Source: Flexivirga aerilata
GTDB lineage: Bacteria; Actinomycetota; Actinomycetes; Actinomycetales; Dermatophilaceae
Reading direction: 5' to 3'
Assembly: GCF_013002715.1 (NCBI RefSeq)
Contig: NZ_JABENB010000001.1
Span: 2,232,001-2,296,000, forward strand
DNA length: 64,000 bases
The notes beneath the pieces are model-generated. The model was not told where the DNA came from. It did not search any database and worked only from the letters and a program-made list of their open reading frames with translations. Of the stretch, positions 46,846 to 55,853 are shown piece by piece; position 1 is the stretch's first letter; the number at the start of each line of letters is the position of its first letter. A program made the position numbers and the translations under genes.

Positions 46846-47696
46846 CCGACCAGCGATACCGACTGCCGCGCCCGCGGCCGGCGCAGGCCCGCCCGGCCGA
46901 GGGGGACGGCGCGGCGGTGGAGACGCCGCCTGCCGTCGCGCCGCCTGCCGTCGCGCCCCTGGGCGAGCGCGCCGCCCGTCGTGCGCGCACTCCCCGGCAC
47001 GCTGCCTCCGGCCCGCCGTCGGCAGGGCGCCGGGCGTTGGTCGCGGTCCGCGAGCTCGCGGCGGTCGTGGTGATCGCGATGGTGCTGTCGCTGCTCATCA
47101 AGACCTTTCTCGCGCAGCCGTTCTGGATCCCCTCGGAGTCGATGGAGAACACCCTGGTGCCGGGCGACCGGGTCGTGGTCTCCAAGCTCACCCCCGGTCC
47201 GGCGGACCTCAAGCGCGGCGACGTCGTGGTGTTCGGTGACTTCGGGCACTGGCTGCCGGCCGCCGCAACCACGCAGCGCTCCGGCGTGGGCGGCGCCTTC
47301 GTGAAGTCGCTGCAGTTCGTCGGCCTCTACCCGTCCGGTGACGACCACCTGATCAAGCGGGTGATCGGGCTGCCCGGCGACACGGTCCGCTGCTGTAACA
47401 CGCGCGGACAGATCACGGTCAACGGAGTGGGGCTGGACGAGCCCTATATTTACCCCGGCGGCGGCACCGACCAGAAGCGATTCTCGGTCACCGTGCCCGC
47501 CGGCAGGGTGTGGGTGATGGGTGACAACCGCGGGGACTCCTCCGACTCCCGCTTCCACGACGACGGCACCGGCACCACCGGCTCGGTGCCGCAGGACCAG
47601 ATCGTGGGGCGGGCGGTGGCGGTGGTCTGGCCGGTGGACCGGATGACCTGGCTGAGCAACTATTCCTCGACGTTCGACAAGGTGCCGAAGAGATGA
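46842..47696 (+). CDS. lepB: Signal peptidase I, second of three
   Basis: A 284-residue type I signal peptidase. A long Pro/Ala/Arg-rich cytosolic tail (1-70) precedes one membrane helix. The catalytic Ser is in WIPSESMENTL, Lys in HLIKRVIGLPGD, and the end box is [19 protein letters not shown] vicinal CC (TVRCCNTRG) lies just after the Lys box, as in the third copy. GTG 46842 follows GGGGGAGA by 8 nt; GTG 46824 is less likely. Both ends overlap the neighbouring lepB genes. Confidence 0.93.
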   Translation: MTDQRYRLPRPRPAQARPAEGDGAAVETPPAVAPPAVAPLGERAARRARTPRHAASGPPSAGRRALVAVRELAAVVVIAMVLSLLIKTFLAQPFWIPSESMENTLVPGDRVVVSKLTPGPADLKRGDVVVFGDFGHWLPAAATTQRSGVGGAFVKSLQFVGLYPSGDDHLIKRVIGLPGDTVRCCNTRGQITVNGVGLDEPYIYPGGGTDQKRFSVTVPAGRVWVMGDNRGDSSDSRFHDDGTGTTGSVPQDQIVGRAVAVVWPVDRMTWLSNYSSTFDKVPKR

Positions 47697-48472
47697 CGAA
47701 AGACCGACCGGACTCCCGGCCCGGGGAAGCGCAGGACGTCCCGGGCACGGTCGGTGACGAACTGCCGCCCGGCGCGGTGCCCGAGGAGGAGCCGCCGGCT
47801 CGCCGCAGCCGCGGGGCGTTCGTCCGCGAGCTGGTCGTCATCGTCGTCATCGCGCTCGGCCTGAGTTTTCTGGTCAAGACCTTCCTCGCCCAGCCCTATT
47901 ACATCCCGTCGCAGTCGATGGAGAGCACGCTCGACATCGGTGACCGGATCATCGTCAGCAAGTTCACCCCGCAGCACTCCTCGCTGCACCGCGGCGACGT
48001 GATCGTCTTCAAGGACCCGGCGTCGTGGTCGAGCGGGCCGAAGCCGCAGCAGCCGCTGCTCAAACGCATGGTGAAGGACAGCCTGATCTTCGTCGGTGTG
48101 CTGCCGGGCGGCGGCGACCACGTCGTCAAGCGCGTCATCGGCATGCCGGGCGACAAGGTCAAGTGCTGCACCAAGACCGGCAAACTCACCGTCAACGGGG
48201 TCGAGATCACCGAGCCCTACATCAAGGCCGGCAACGCGCCGAGCCTGCAGCAGTTCGACATCACCGTGCCCGCCGGCGCGGTGTGGGTGATGGGCGACAA
48301 CCGCGGCGACTCCGCGGACTCCCGCTTCCACGACGGCAGCTCGGGTGGCAAACTCGGTTCGGTGCCGATGGACGACATCAGTGGACAGGTCGTCGCGATC
48401 GCCTGGCCGCTCGACCGCATCCAGTCGCTGAAGAGCTACGGCAACGTCTTCGCGCGGGTGCCGAAACCGTGA
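47693..48472 (+). CDS. lepB: Signal peptidase I, third of three
   Basis: A 259-residue type I signal peptidase, closest to the second copy. The catalytic Ser is in [20 protein letters not shown], Lys in [17 protein letters not shown], and the end box is [18 protein letters not shown]. It overlaps the second lepB by 4 bp (ATGA) and rnhB by 4 bp (GTGA). All five genes rplS-lepB-lepB-lepB-rnhB are tightly coupled. Confidence 0.93.
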   Translation: MTKDRPDSRPGEAQDVPGTVGDELPPGAVPEEEPPARRSRGAFVRELVVIVVIALGLSFLVKTFLAQPYYIPSQSMESTLDIGDRIIVSKFTPQHSSLHRGDVIVFKDPASWSSGPKPQQPLLKRMVKDSLIFVGVLPGGGDHVVKRVIGMPGDKVKCCTKTGKLTVNGVEITEPYIKAGNAPSLQQFDITVPAGAVWVMGDNRGDSADSRFHDGSSGGKLGSVPMDDISGQVVAIAWPLDRIQSLKSYGNVFARVPKP

Positions 48473-49260
48473 CCGCCGGGCCGCGTCGGTCGGCCCGTCC
48501 CAGCCTGCGGGTCGAGCGTTCGCTGCAACGACAGGGCTATTCGCTGATCGCCGGGATGGACGAGGTGGGCCGCGGAGCGCTTGCCGGCCCGGTCTCGGTC
48601 GGTGTCGTGGTCATCGACGAGCGCACCCGCACCGTCCCGCAGGGCGTGAAGGACTCCAAGCTGCTCAGCCCCGCTGCGCGCGAGCGCATGGTGCCCGCCG
48701 TACGCCGGTGGGCGACCGACCACGCGGTCGGCCACGCGAGCGCCGCAGAGATCGACGCGATCGGCATCATGGCCGCGCTGCGCCTGGCCGGGACCAGGGC
48801 GCTCGCGGCCCTTCGCGTCGTACCCGACCTGGTCGTGCTGGACGGCAACCACGACTGGCTGACCGACCCGGCCCGCGAAGGGCTGCTCGCCCTCGCCGCC
48901 GACGGGCCGGTCGCACCGCCGGTCACCACGATGATCAAGGCCGACCTGAAGTGCTCGTCGGTCGCGGCCGCGTCCGTGCTGGCCAAGGTGGAGCGTGACG
49001 CGATGCTGGTCGCGTTCCACGACGACTACCCGGTGTTCAACTGGGCTGGTAACAAGGGCTATTCGGCACCGGACCACCTGGCGGCGCTGGACGAGCACGG
49101 GCCGTGCGAGCTCCACCGGCGCTCGTGGCGGCGGTTCGTGGCCGAGGAGGTCACGGTCGAGGAGGTTGTGCGCGAGGAGGTCGTGGCCGAGGAAGTGACG
49201 GCCGAAGAGCTCACGGTCGGGCAGGCCGCCGAGCCGGACGTGTGGAAGGAGTCGGTGTGA
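48469..49260 (+). CDS. rnhB: Ribonuclease HII with a repetitive acidic tail
   Basis: A 263-residue enzyme removing ribonucleotides from DNA-RNA hybrids. Catalytic acidic residues are in [20 protein letters not shown] (Asp-Glu), [11 protein letters not shown] and [20 protein letters not shown] (Asp), with [13 protein letters not shown] following. The C-terminal 35 or so residues repeat VEEV/REEV/AEEV/AEEL units, an acidic coil not part of the family core. GTG 48469 overlaps the third lepB. Confidence 0.94.
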   Translation: MTAGPRRSARPSLRVERSLQRQGYSLIAGMDEVGRGALAGPVSVGVVVIDERTRTVPQGVKDSKLLSPAARERMVPAVRRWATDHAVGHASAAEIDAIGIMAALRLAGTRALAALRVVPDLVVLDGNHDWLTDPAREGLLALAADGPVAPPVTTMIKADLKCSSVAAASVLAKVERDAMLVAFHDDYPVFNWAGNKGYSAPDHLAALDEHGPCELHRRSWRRFVAEEVTVEEVVREEVVAEEVTAEELTVGQAAEPDVWKESV

Positions 49261-49562
49261 GCGCCGAGGACCTGGAGAAGTACGAGACCGAGCAGGAGCT
49301 CGCCCTCTATCGCGAATACCGCGACGTGGTGGGGCTTTTCAGCCACGTCGTGGAGACCGAGCGCCGGTTCTACCTGTGCAACGAGGTCGACGTGCAGGTG
49401 CGCGGCGAGGGCGCCGAGGTGTTCTTCGAGATCCGGATGAACGACGCGTGGGTGTGGGACGTCTACCGGCCCGCCAGGTTCGTCAAGAACGTCCGGGTGA
49501 TCACCTTCAAGGACGTCAACGTCGAGGAGCTGCCGGCGCGGGAGATCGAGCTGCCCGACTAG
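49257..49562 (+). CDS. DUF2469 protein
   Basis: A 101-residue conserved actinobacterial protein ([20 protein letters not shown], then [20 protein letters not shown] and [20 protein letters not shown]). It regularly follows rnhB in this phylum. The function is not known. GTG 49257 has AAGGAG upstream and overlaps the rnhB stop. Confidence 0.93.
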   Translation: MSAEDLEKYETEQELALYREYRDVVGLFSHVVETERRFYLCNEVDVQVRGEGAEVFFEIRMNDAWVWDVYRPARFVKNVRVITFKDVNVEELPAREIELPD

Positions 49563-49785
49563 GTCCGCGCCGTCACCGGCACGGCGAAGGACCTGCGGTC
49601 GCCGGCCCAGCGCTCGGGCGGCGCCAGGCGGTCCATGCGGTCCAGTTGCGCCCGGTCCAGCACCATGTCCGCAGCGCGCGCGTTCTCGATCGTCCGCTGC
49701 GGTTGGCGGGAGCCGGGTATCGGCACCACGTCGTCGCCCAGTGGATGTATGGCGTGGGCTCGCGCCAGTTGGTCGGGAGTCACCT
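49559..49785 (-). pseudogene. Aldo/keto reductase, C-terminal remnant
   Basis: About 75 codons keep the last part of an aldo/keto reductase: VTPDQLARAHAIHPLGDDVV, PIPGSRQPQRTIENARAADM and LDRAQLDRMDRLAPPERWAG. This is the strand that holds the NADPH 2'-phosphate site. The other three quarters, including the catalytic Tyr, are missing; the similarity stops near 49780, where a LysR remnant begins on the other strand. Confidence 0.75.
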
Positions 49786-50058
49786 CTGCGGACGCTGCTG
49801 ACCGAGGCCTTCGCGGGGCTGGCAGCACCTCGGGTGGTCTTCGAGGCGGCGAGCCCGGGCGGCATACGCGATGCCGTGTCGGCGGGACTCGGCGTCGCGC
49901 TCGTGGCGCGTTCGGTCACGCAGCACGACGGTCGTCCGGTGCGCGTGCACCGGGTGCCGGGTATGCCGGAGCACCCGCCGATCGGGGTCTTCTGGCGGGC
50001 CCGGAGCGTCTCGGCAGCGGCTCGCCGATTCGTCGAACAGGTGACCCCGGGCGGCTGA
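49775..50058 (+). pseudogene. LysR-family regulator, C-terminal remnant
   Basis: About 90 codons resemble the end of a LysR effector domain (ESPLRTLLTEAFAGLAAPRV, VFEAASPGGIRDAVSAGLGV, ALVARSVTQHDGRPVRVHRV). The DNA-binding half and the first effector lobe are absent. A reading frame from GTG 49741 would join it to unrelated codons. With the reductase remnant it marks one deletion that fused the two gene ends. Confidence 0.7.
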
Positions 50059-50171
50059 CGAGTCCGCCGTCCACATCCCGAAAGGCGGGTCGGCTGCGTC
50101 CACAGCCGGGCCGATTGCCCCTGCCCGGCCCATCGTGCGCCGCCGATCGTGGTGCGCGGAGGTGATCGCCG

Positions 50172-50564
50172 ATGGGGCAATCGAGCGGACCGCAGGAGCG
50201 GCTCAGTCGGGCCGAGCTGGGTCGACTGGGGGAGGACGAGGCCGCGCGCTATCTGCAGTTGCAGGGTCTGACCGTCATCGAGCGCAACTGGCGCTGCCGG
50301 GAGGGTGAGATCGACATCGTCGCGCTCGATGACGTCGGTGACTGCCTGATCGTGGTCGAGGTCAAGACCCGCACCAGCAACGCGTTCGGGACGCCGATGG
50401 AGGCGGTCACCCCGGTCAAGGCGCGACGCCTGCGGGTGCTGGCCGCGCGGTGGCTGCAGGACCATCCCATCGGCCCCGCCCGGGTCCGGATCGACGTCAT
50501 CGGCGTGCTGCGCCCGGTGCGCGGACCGCTGCAGCTGGAGCACTTGCAGGACGTCGGCGCATGA
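50172..50564 (+). CDS. UPF0102/YraN nuclease-fold protein
   Basis: A 130-residue protein of the YraN family with a restriction-endonuclease-like core: REGEIDIVALDDVGDCLIVV followed by EVKTR, giving the D-ExK pattern. The AELGRLGEDEAARYLQLQGL helix precedes it. The cellular role is unproven. The stop overlaps the comM-like start by 4 bp (ATGA), and the yraN-comM-dprA order is conserved. Confidence 0.93.
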   Translation: MGQSSGPQERLSRAELGRLGEDEAARYLQLQGLTVIERNWRCREGEIDIVALDDVGDCLIVVEVKTRTSNAFGTPMEAVTPVKARRLRVLAARWLQDHPIGPARVRIDVIGVLRPVRGPLQLEHLQDVGA

Positions 50565-52093
50565 CCATCGGCCGCACTCGCAGCGTCGCCGTCACCGGCA
50601 TCCACGGGCGGGTGGTCGACGTAGAGGCCGACGTGTCGGGCGGCCTGCCCTGCTTCACCGTGAGCGGTATGCCGGACACCGCCTGCCGGCAGTCCCCCGA
50701 CCGGGTCAAGGCCGCGGCCGTCAACTCCGACCTGGAGCTGCCCAAGCAACGCATCACCGTCAACCTCTCGCCGGCCTCCCTGCTCAAGCAGGGATCCGGC
50801 TTCGACCTGGCGATCGCCGTGGCCGCCCTGGTGGCGGGCGGCACGATCAGTCCCGAGCTGGTGGAGGGGGTCGTCCACCTCGGCGAGCTCGGTCTCGACG
50901 GCGCCGTGCGCGCGGTGCCCGGCGTGCTGCCGGCCGTGCTCGCCGCCGAAGAAGCTGGGGTGCGCCAGGTCGTGGTGCCGGTGGGCAATGCCGCCGAGGC
51001 CGCGCTGGTCCCGGCCGTGGAGGTGGTGCCGGTCGACACGCTCGCCGCACTGGTGCAGCGATACCGCTGCCTGCATCGCCGGGGGCCAACTCCGCCGTTG
51101 CCCGAGGTGCCGCCGAGGCTGTCGGTCGCTCCGACCGCACCCGACCTGGCCGACGTGGTGGGCCAGCCGGAGGCGCGCTACGCACTCGAGGTGGCCGCCG
51201 CCGGTGGTCACCATCTGGCGATGATCGGCCCTCCGGGTGCGGGCAAGACGATGATCGCCGAGCGGCTGCCGGGGCTTCTACCCCCGTTGCAGCGGGAGCA
51301 GGCGCTCGAGGTCACGGCGATCCACTCGGTGCTCGGCGCGCTGCCGGACCACGTGCTGATCGAACATCCGCCGTTCATGGCGCCACACCACGGTGCGTCG
51401 ATGGCGTCGATCATCGGCGGTGGGTCAGGCCGCGTGCGTCCTGGCGCGGTGTCCCGCGCCCACGGCGGTGTTCTCTTCCTCGATGAGACCCCGGAGTTCC
51501 GGCGCGACGTGCTCGACGCCCTCCGTCAGCCGCTGGAGTCCGGGCGGGTGCACGTCGCCCGCGCCAGCGAAGTGGTAACCTACCCCGCTCGCTTCCAGCT
51601 GGTGCTCGCGGCCAACCCGTGTCCGTGCGGCAACAACTTCGGCAAGGGCGCCGGGTGCGTCTGCCCGCCCCAGGTGCGCCGGCACTACCTGAGCCGGCTG
51701 TCCGGGCCGCTCCTCGACCGGGTCGACCTGCGACTCAAGGTGCTGCCGGTCACCCGCGCGATGCTGGCCGGCCCGCGCGGCGAGTCCAGCGCGACCGTCG
51801 CCGAGCGCGCCCAGGCGGCGCGGCTGCGGCAGGCGGTGCGCTGGCGCGAGATCGGCAAGCACCTCAACAGCCAGGTGCCGGGGCCGGTGCTGCGCAGCGG
51901 GCCCTGGCGCCTCGGCGCCGAGGTGTCGCGGCCGTTGGACGAGGCGCTGGAGACCGGTTCGCTCACGCTGCGCGGATACGACCGCTGCCTGCGGGTCGCC
52001 TGGACCATCGCCGACCTCGACGGCGCACCCCGCCCGGAGCTGCAGCACGTCCTCGAGGCGCGTGGCTTGCGCGAGAGCGGCGAAGCCGCATGA
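50561..52093 (+). CDS. comM: YifB/ComM-family Mg-chelatase-like AAA+ ATPase
   Basis: A 510-residue AAA+ protein. The N-terminal Lon-S5-like part is TGIHGRVVDVEADVSGGLPC to FDLAIAVAALVAGG. Walker A is MIGPPGAGKTMIAERLPGLL (about 223), Walker B HGGVLFLDETPEFRR. The C-terminal part has the CPCGNN...GCVCPP cysteine motif and RLSGPLLDRVDLRL. In Vibrio, ComM is a helicase promoting branch migration during transformation. It sits between yraN and dprA, with overlapping starts. Confidence 0.93.
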   Translation: MTIGRTRSVAVTGIHGRVVDVEADVSGGLPCFTVSGMPDTACRQSPDRVKAAAVNSDLELPKQRITVNLSPASLLKQGSGFDLAIAVAALVAGGTISPELVEGVVHLGELGLDGAVRAVPGVLPAVLAAEEAGVRQVVVPVGNAAEAALVPAVEVVPVDTLAALVQRYRCLHRRGPTPPLPEVPPRLSVAPTAPDLADVVGQPEARYALEVAAAGGHHLAMIGPPGAGKTMIAERLPGLLPPLQREQALEVTAIHSVLGALPDHVLIEHPPFMAPHHGASMASIIGGGSGRVRPGAVSRAHGGVLFLDETPEFRRDVLDALRQPLESGRVHVARASEVVTYPARFQLVLAANPCPCGNNFGKGAGCVCPPQVRRHYLSRLSGPLLDRVDLRLKVLPVTRAMLAGPRGESSATVAERAQAARLRQAVRWREIGKHLNSQVPGPVLRSGPWRLGAEVSRPLDEALETGSLTLRGYDRCLRVAWTIADLDGAPRPELQHVLEARGLRESGEAA

Positions 52094-53307
52094 ACGACAT
52101 TCCGGCACGTTGCCCGCAGGTGCTGCGCGACGGGGCAGAAGCGGACCGGACCCCGGAGGTGCTGCCCGACGGGGCGCAACCGGATCAGACCCCGCGACTG
52201 GAGGAGACCCGGGACGCGCAGCTCGCGGTGCGGGTGGCGCTCGCGGCGACCGTCGAGCCCGAGGACAAGGCGTTGATGCCGCTGCTCCAAGGCCGCGACC
52301 CGTTCACCGCCTGGGAGCTGGTGCGCACCAACGCCGAAGGCCGCTTCGACCGCTGCGTCGCACGGATCGAGCGGCTGCGCCTCGACGACATCGTCGCGCG
52401 GACCGCCGCGATCGGTGCCCGCATCATCATCCCGGGAGATGACGAATGGCCTTGCGCCGTCGATGATTTGGAGCGCCCGCCATTCTGCCTCTGGGTCACC
52501 GGACCGGCCCGGCTGAACATCGCCAGCCGGCGCAGCGTGTCGATCGTCGGGGCCCGCGCGGCGACCGCCTACGGCACCCAGGTCGCCGGCGAGCTCGCCT
52601 TCGGCCTGGCCAATCGTGGGTTCGCGGTCGTCTCCGGCGGCGCACACGGCATCGACACCGCAAGTCACCGGGGCGCGCTCGCCGCCGACGGCACCACGAT
52701 CGCGGCAATGGCCTGCGGCATCGACATCGCCTACCCGGCAGCAAACTCCGCACTGCTCGCCGAGATCGCCCGGTCCGGCGCGATCATCACCGAGCTGCCA
52801 CCGGGGTCGGCTCCGCAAAAGCAGCGCTTCCTCTCCCGCAACCGGCTGATCGCGGCCATCACTCCCGGCACGGTGGTGGTCGAAGCCGGGCTGCGCAGCG
52901 GATCGCGGGCCACCGCGACGGCCGCGCGCGGACTGCACCGGATGCTGGCCGCCGTGCCGGGACCGGTCACCAGCCCCGCGAGCGCGGGCACCCACCAGCT
53001 GATCCGTGACGGCGGAGCCGTCCTGGTCACCGACGTCGACGAGTGCGCCGACCTGCTCGGCACGATCGGGGAGGACCTCGCCCCGGTCAAACGGGAGCGA
53101 TCGACGGTGGCCGACACCCTCGACGACGCCGAACGCAGGCTGCTCGACGCGTTGCCCGTCGTCCGCGCCACCGGGGTCGACCGGCTGGCGGTCAGCGCCG
53201 GCCTCTCGCCGCGTGAGGTCATGCGCGGGCTGGCGGTGCTGATGGGTGCCGGATTGGCGACGCGCACCGACGCCGGCTGGCGGCGCAGCCGACCTGATCC
53301 TGCATGA
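52090..53307 (+). CDS. dprA: DNA processing protein DprA
   Basis: A 405-residue protein that loads RecA on incoming single-stranded DNA. The Rossmann core has SVSIVGARAATAYGTQVAGE, SGGAHGIDTASHRGALAADG, AMACGIDIAYPAAN and FLSRNRLIAAITPGTVVVEA. A winged-helix-like domain ends the protein (about 340-400). The first 30 or so codons contain a duplicated segment (QVLRDGAEADRTP / EVLPDGAQPDQTP) not seen in the family. ATG 52090 overlaps the comM stop. Confidence 0.93.
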   Translation: MNDIPARCPQVLRDGAEADRTPEVLPDGAQPDQTPRLEETRDAQLAVRVALAATVEPEDKALMPLLQGRDPFTAWELVRTNAEGRFDRCVARIERLRLDDIVARTAAIGARIIIPGDDEWPCAVDDLERPPFCLWVTGPARLNIASRRSVSIVGARAATAYGTQVAGELAFGLANRGFAVVSGGAHGIDTASHRGALAADGTTIAAMACGIDIAYPAANSALLAEIARSGAIITELPPGSAPQKQRFLSRNRLIAAITPGTVVVEAGLRSGSRATATAARGLHRMLAAVPGPVTSPASAGTHQLIRDGGAVLVTDVDECADLLGTIGEDLAPVKRERSTVADTLDDAERRLLDALPVVRATGVDRLAVSAGLSPREVMRGLAVLMGAGLATRTDAGWRRSRPDPA

Positions 53308-53367
53308 GTGCCACGTCGTGGCCGGTGCGGGCGCCGCCGATCCGGGAGGGTCGATAACCTGACCCTC

Positions 53368-54291
53368 GTGACCAACGCCACCTCGCTCGCCGACAGTGCG
53401 GTCGTGACGGCATACGAACGGCACCTGCGGTCCGAGCGGGGTCGTTCCGAGCACACGGTGCGTGGCTACCTCGCCGACCTGCGCAATCTGGAGGCGTTCC
53501 TGCAGGAGCAGGGTGTCGACGCCTGGACGGAGGTGACGCTCGCGGACCTGCGCTCATGGCTTGCGCGCCTCGACGCCACCGGCGCGAGCCGGGCGACGCT
53601 GGCTCGGCGGTCGGCCGCCGTGCGTGGGTTCTTCGCGTGGGCGACCCGCACCGGGCACCTCACCCGTGACCCGGCGCAGCGACTGGTCGCGCCGAAGCGC
53701 GTCCGGACCCTGCCCGACGTCCTGCGCCAGGAGCAGGCGAGCGACCTGCTCGACCTGGCCGGGGTGGCGGCGGACGACGCCGACCCCGTGCACCAGCGCG
53801 ACCGCACCGTGCTCGAACTGCTCTACGCCAGCGGCATCCGGGTCGGTGAACTCGTCGGACTCGACATCGACGACGTCGACCGGCGCCAGCAACTCATGCG
53901 CGTGATCGGCAAGGGCGACAAGGAGCGCACCGTGCCCTACGGAGCGCCGGCTGCGGCCGCGCTCGACGTGTGGCTCACCGTCGGCCGGCCCCAGCTGGTG
54001 ACCGAGCAGTCGGGTCCGGCACTCTTCCTCGGTCGCCGCGGCCGCCGGGTCGACCCGCGCACCGTGCGCAGCGCGGTGCACCGGCTGCTCGGGGAGGTGC
54101 CCGGCGCACCCGACCTCGGGCCGCACGGTCTGCGGCACAGCGCCGCCACCCACCTGCTCGAAGGCGGCGCCGATATCAGGATGGTGCAGGAGCTGCTCGG
54201 TCACGCCAGCTTGGCCACCACCCAGGTCTACACGCACGTCTCCGTCGAACGACTGCGACGCTCCTTCAGTCAGGCGCATCCACGTGCCTGA
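53368..54291 (+). CDS. xerC: Tyrosine recombinase XerC
   Basis: A 307-residue recombinase for chromosome dimer resolution at dif. The SAM-like N-domain is [20 protein letters not shown]. The catalytic set is Arg in [14 protein letters not shown], Lys in [12 protein letters not shown], HxxR in [20 protein letters not shown], His in [14 protein letters not shown] and the nucleophile Tyr in YTHVSVERL. Position beside dprA and near rpsB-tsf is usual for actinobacterial XerC. GTG 53368 gives [12 protein letters not shown]. Confidence 0.93.
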   Translation: MTNATSLADSAVVTAYERHLRSERGRSEHTVRGYLADLRNLEAFLQEQGVDAWTEVTLADLRSWLARLDATGASRATLARRSAAVRGFFAWATRTGHLTRDPAQRLVAPKRVRTLPDVLRQEQASDLLDLAGVAADDADPVHQRDRTVLELLYASGIRVGELVGLDIDDVDRRQQLMRVIGKGDKERTVPYGAPAAAALDVWLTVGRPQLVTEQSGPALFLGRRGRRVDPRTVRSAVHRLLGEVPGAPDLGPHGLRHSAATHLLEGGADIRMVQELLGHASLATTQVYTHVSVERLRRSFSQAHPRA

Positions 54292-55147
54292 TCTGACACC
54301 CCCGGACACCGACCGCGCCGACCCGGCGCAGGCCCCCACACCGCGTCACAGCAGCCACGACTCGTCACCCAACCGGCAGGCGCGGCTCATGCGCACGGTC
54401 GTGTCGGCCGTCGTCGTCCTCAGCCTGCTCAGCGCGCTGATCGGCTACCTCGTCGGCGACAGCCAGGTCCGAGGCCGCGCAGCGTCCGCGAGCGGCGCGG
54501 CGGCCTCCGGTGCCGCCTCGGCGCAGGGCGACGGACCGAGCGGCACACCGGCGTCGCCCGCAGCACCATCGGGCCGCCCGTCGGTCGCGGTGCCGGAGAG
54601 CGGGACCGGCACGTTCACCGTCCTCACCGTGCCGCAGACCACGACGGCGAAGACCGGCCGGGTCGTTAGCTACGCGCTGGAGATCGAGGGCGGCCTGCAC
54701 GCCGACGTGCCCGCGATCGCCAAGGAGGTCGGGCAGGCGCTGCTCGACCCACGCGGCTGGCAGGGCGTGGAGCACGTCCGCTTCGAGCAGCTCACCGCCG
54801 CGCAACGCGGGCAGGGCAGGAAGCCGGACCTGACCATCCGCCTGGTGAGCCCGCATCAGGTCGACGCGCTCTGCGCGCCGCTGCCGACGCACGGGCGTAC
54901 CTCCTGCGCCAGCGGCGGTCGCGCCGTGCTCAACTACCGGCTCTGGATGAACGGCGTCAGCGGCTACGGGGACGACCTCGCCGGCTACCGCGACTACATG
55001 GTCAACCACGAGGTCGGCCACACGCTCGGCCACGGACACGAGCGCTGCTCCAAGCCCGGCGCCTACGCGCCCGTCATGCTCCAGCAGACCCTCGGCCTCG
55101 ACGGGTGCAAGCCGTGGCCCTGGCCGAAATCACCCCAGGGGAAGTAG
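54284..55147 (+). CDS. DUF3152 secreted metalloprotease-like protein, motif intact
   Basis: A 287-residue protein with one N-terminal membrane helix (about 37-58) and a Ser/Ala/Gly-rich spacer, so the C-terminal domain is outside. That domain ([20 protein letters not shown] on) contains [20 protein letters not shown] near residue 241. This is a full HExxHxxGxxH zinc-protease motif, followed by [20 protein letters not shown]; Met may play the met-turn role. DUF3152 is widespread in actinobacteria with unproven function. GTG 54284 overlaps xerC. A paralogue with a broken motif lies 700 bp downstream. Confidence 0.87.
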   Translation: MPDLTPPDTDRADPAQAPTPRHSSHDSSPNRQARLMRTVVSAVVVLSLLSALIGYLVGDSQVRGRAASASGAAASGAASAQGDGPSGTPASPAAPSGRPSVAVPESGTGTFTVLTVPQTTTAKTGRVVSYALEIEGGLHADVPAIAKEVGQALLDPRGWQGVEHVRFEQLTAAQRGQGRKPDLTIRLVSPHQVDALCAPLPTHGRTSCASGGRAVLNYRLWMNGVSGYGDDLAGYRDYMVNHEVGHTLGHGHERCSKPGAYAPVMLQQTLGLDGCKPWPWPKSPQGK

Positions 55148-55717
55148 CCGAGGGCGTCGAAAACCGAGCAGAGTCAACGGATCTCGGTAATCCTCGGGGC
55201 CGACGAGCAGCCCCCAGTGCAGACAACTGCGTGGCGCGCAATGACTTCCGGTCGATGCGAGCGTGCCGATCTGATCGCCGGCGCGCACCACGGTGCCGAC
55301 CGCGTCCCGCGCGTCGAGCGGCTCGTAGGTGGTGCGTCGGCCGTTCGCATGCTGCACCGTCACGACCCCGCGGCCGGCGATCACCCCGGAGAACGACACC
55401 CGGCCGGCGCCCGCCGCCAGCACCGGACGGCCGGGGGCGCCGAGCAGGTCGACCCCACGGTGTCCGGCGGCCCACGGCGCCGGTGGCGCGTCGAACGGCC
55501 GCGCGACCGCCGGCTGCGGCCACAGCGGCCAGGTGAAACCGCCAACAGGGGCCGTACCGCGGTCCGTTTCCGCACCCGCGCCGCGACCCGTTTGCGCACC
55601 CCCTCCGGCACCCGGCCCGGCGGGCGGTCCGCCAGGCGGTCCGGCACCGGTTGCCGCCGCCGCGGTCGTCACCGCGACCAGTGCCGCCCGAGCCAGGAAC
55701 GTCCATCGAATCGTCAT
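55130..55717 (-). CDS. M23 (LytM-type) peptidase domain protein
   Basis: A 195-residue exported protein. The leader RWTFLARAALVAVTTAAAAT has a hydrophobic core; a Gly/Pro linker follows. The M23 domain reads WPLWPQPAVARPFDAPPAPW, GHRGVDLLGAPGRPVLAAGA with the HxxxD zinc pair, and ends SCLHWGLLVGPEDYRDPL. The usual HxH (HLHFE) appears as LHWGLL, so one zinc ligand seems to be missing. It could be a weak or inactive peptidase, or an activator of other hydrolases. It lies between the two DUF3152 genes, overlapping the first by 18 bp. Confidence 0.87.
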   Translation of the reverse strand: MTIRWTFLARAALVAVTTAAAATGAGPPGGPPAGPGAGGGAQTGRGAGAETDRGTAPVGGFTWPLWPQPAVARPFDAPPAPWAAGHRGVDLLGAPGRPVLAAGAGRVSFSGVIAGRGVVTVQHANGRRTTYEPLDARDAVGTVVRAGDQIGTLASTGSHCAPRSCLHWGLLVGPEDYRDPLTLLGFRRPRLLPLG

Positions 55718-55853
55718 ACGGCATCGTCGGCCGGGCACCCCGGTGCGCCCCAGTCCCGCGGGGCCGACCTGGGGACGCGGACGGCCGGGACGGGCGGGAT
55801 GTGGACGACGGACGGTTCGAAGTTACGGTCCGGTGTCCTACGGTGGGGCTGCG

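Noticed and set aside
49559..49828. A functional small aldo/keto reductase
   Set aside because: Only the last quarter of the fold is present, without the catalytic tetrad.
49741..50058. A functional 105-residue LysR-like protein
   Set aside because: It lacks the DNA-binding domain, and the first codons are antisense to the reductase remnant; treated as a pseudogene.
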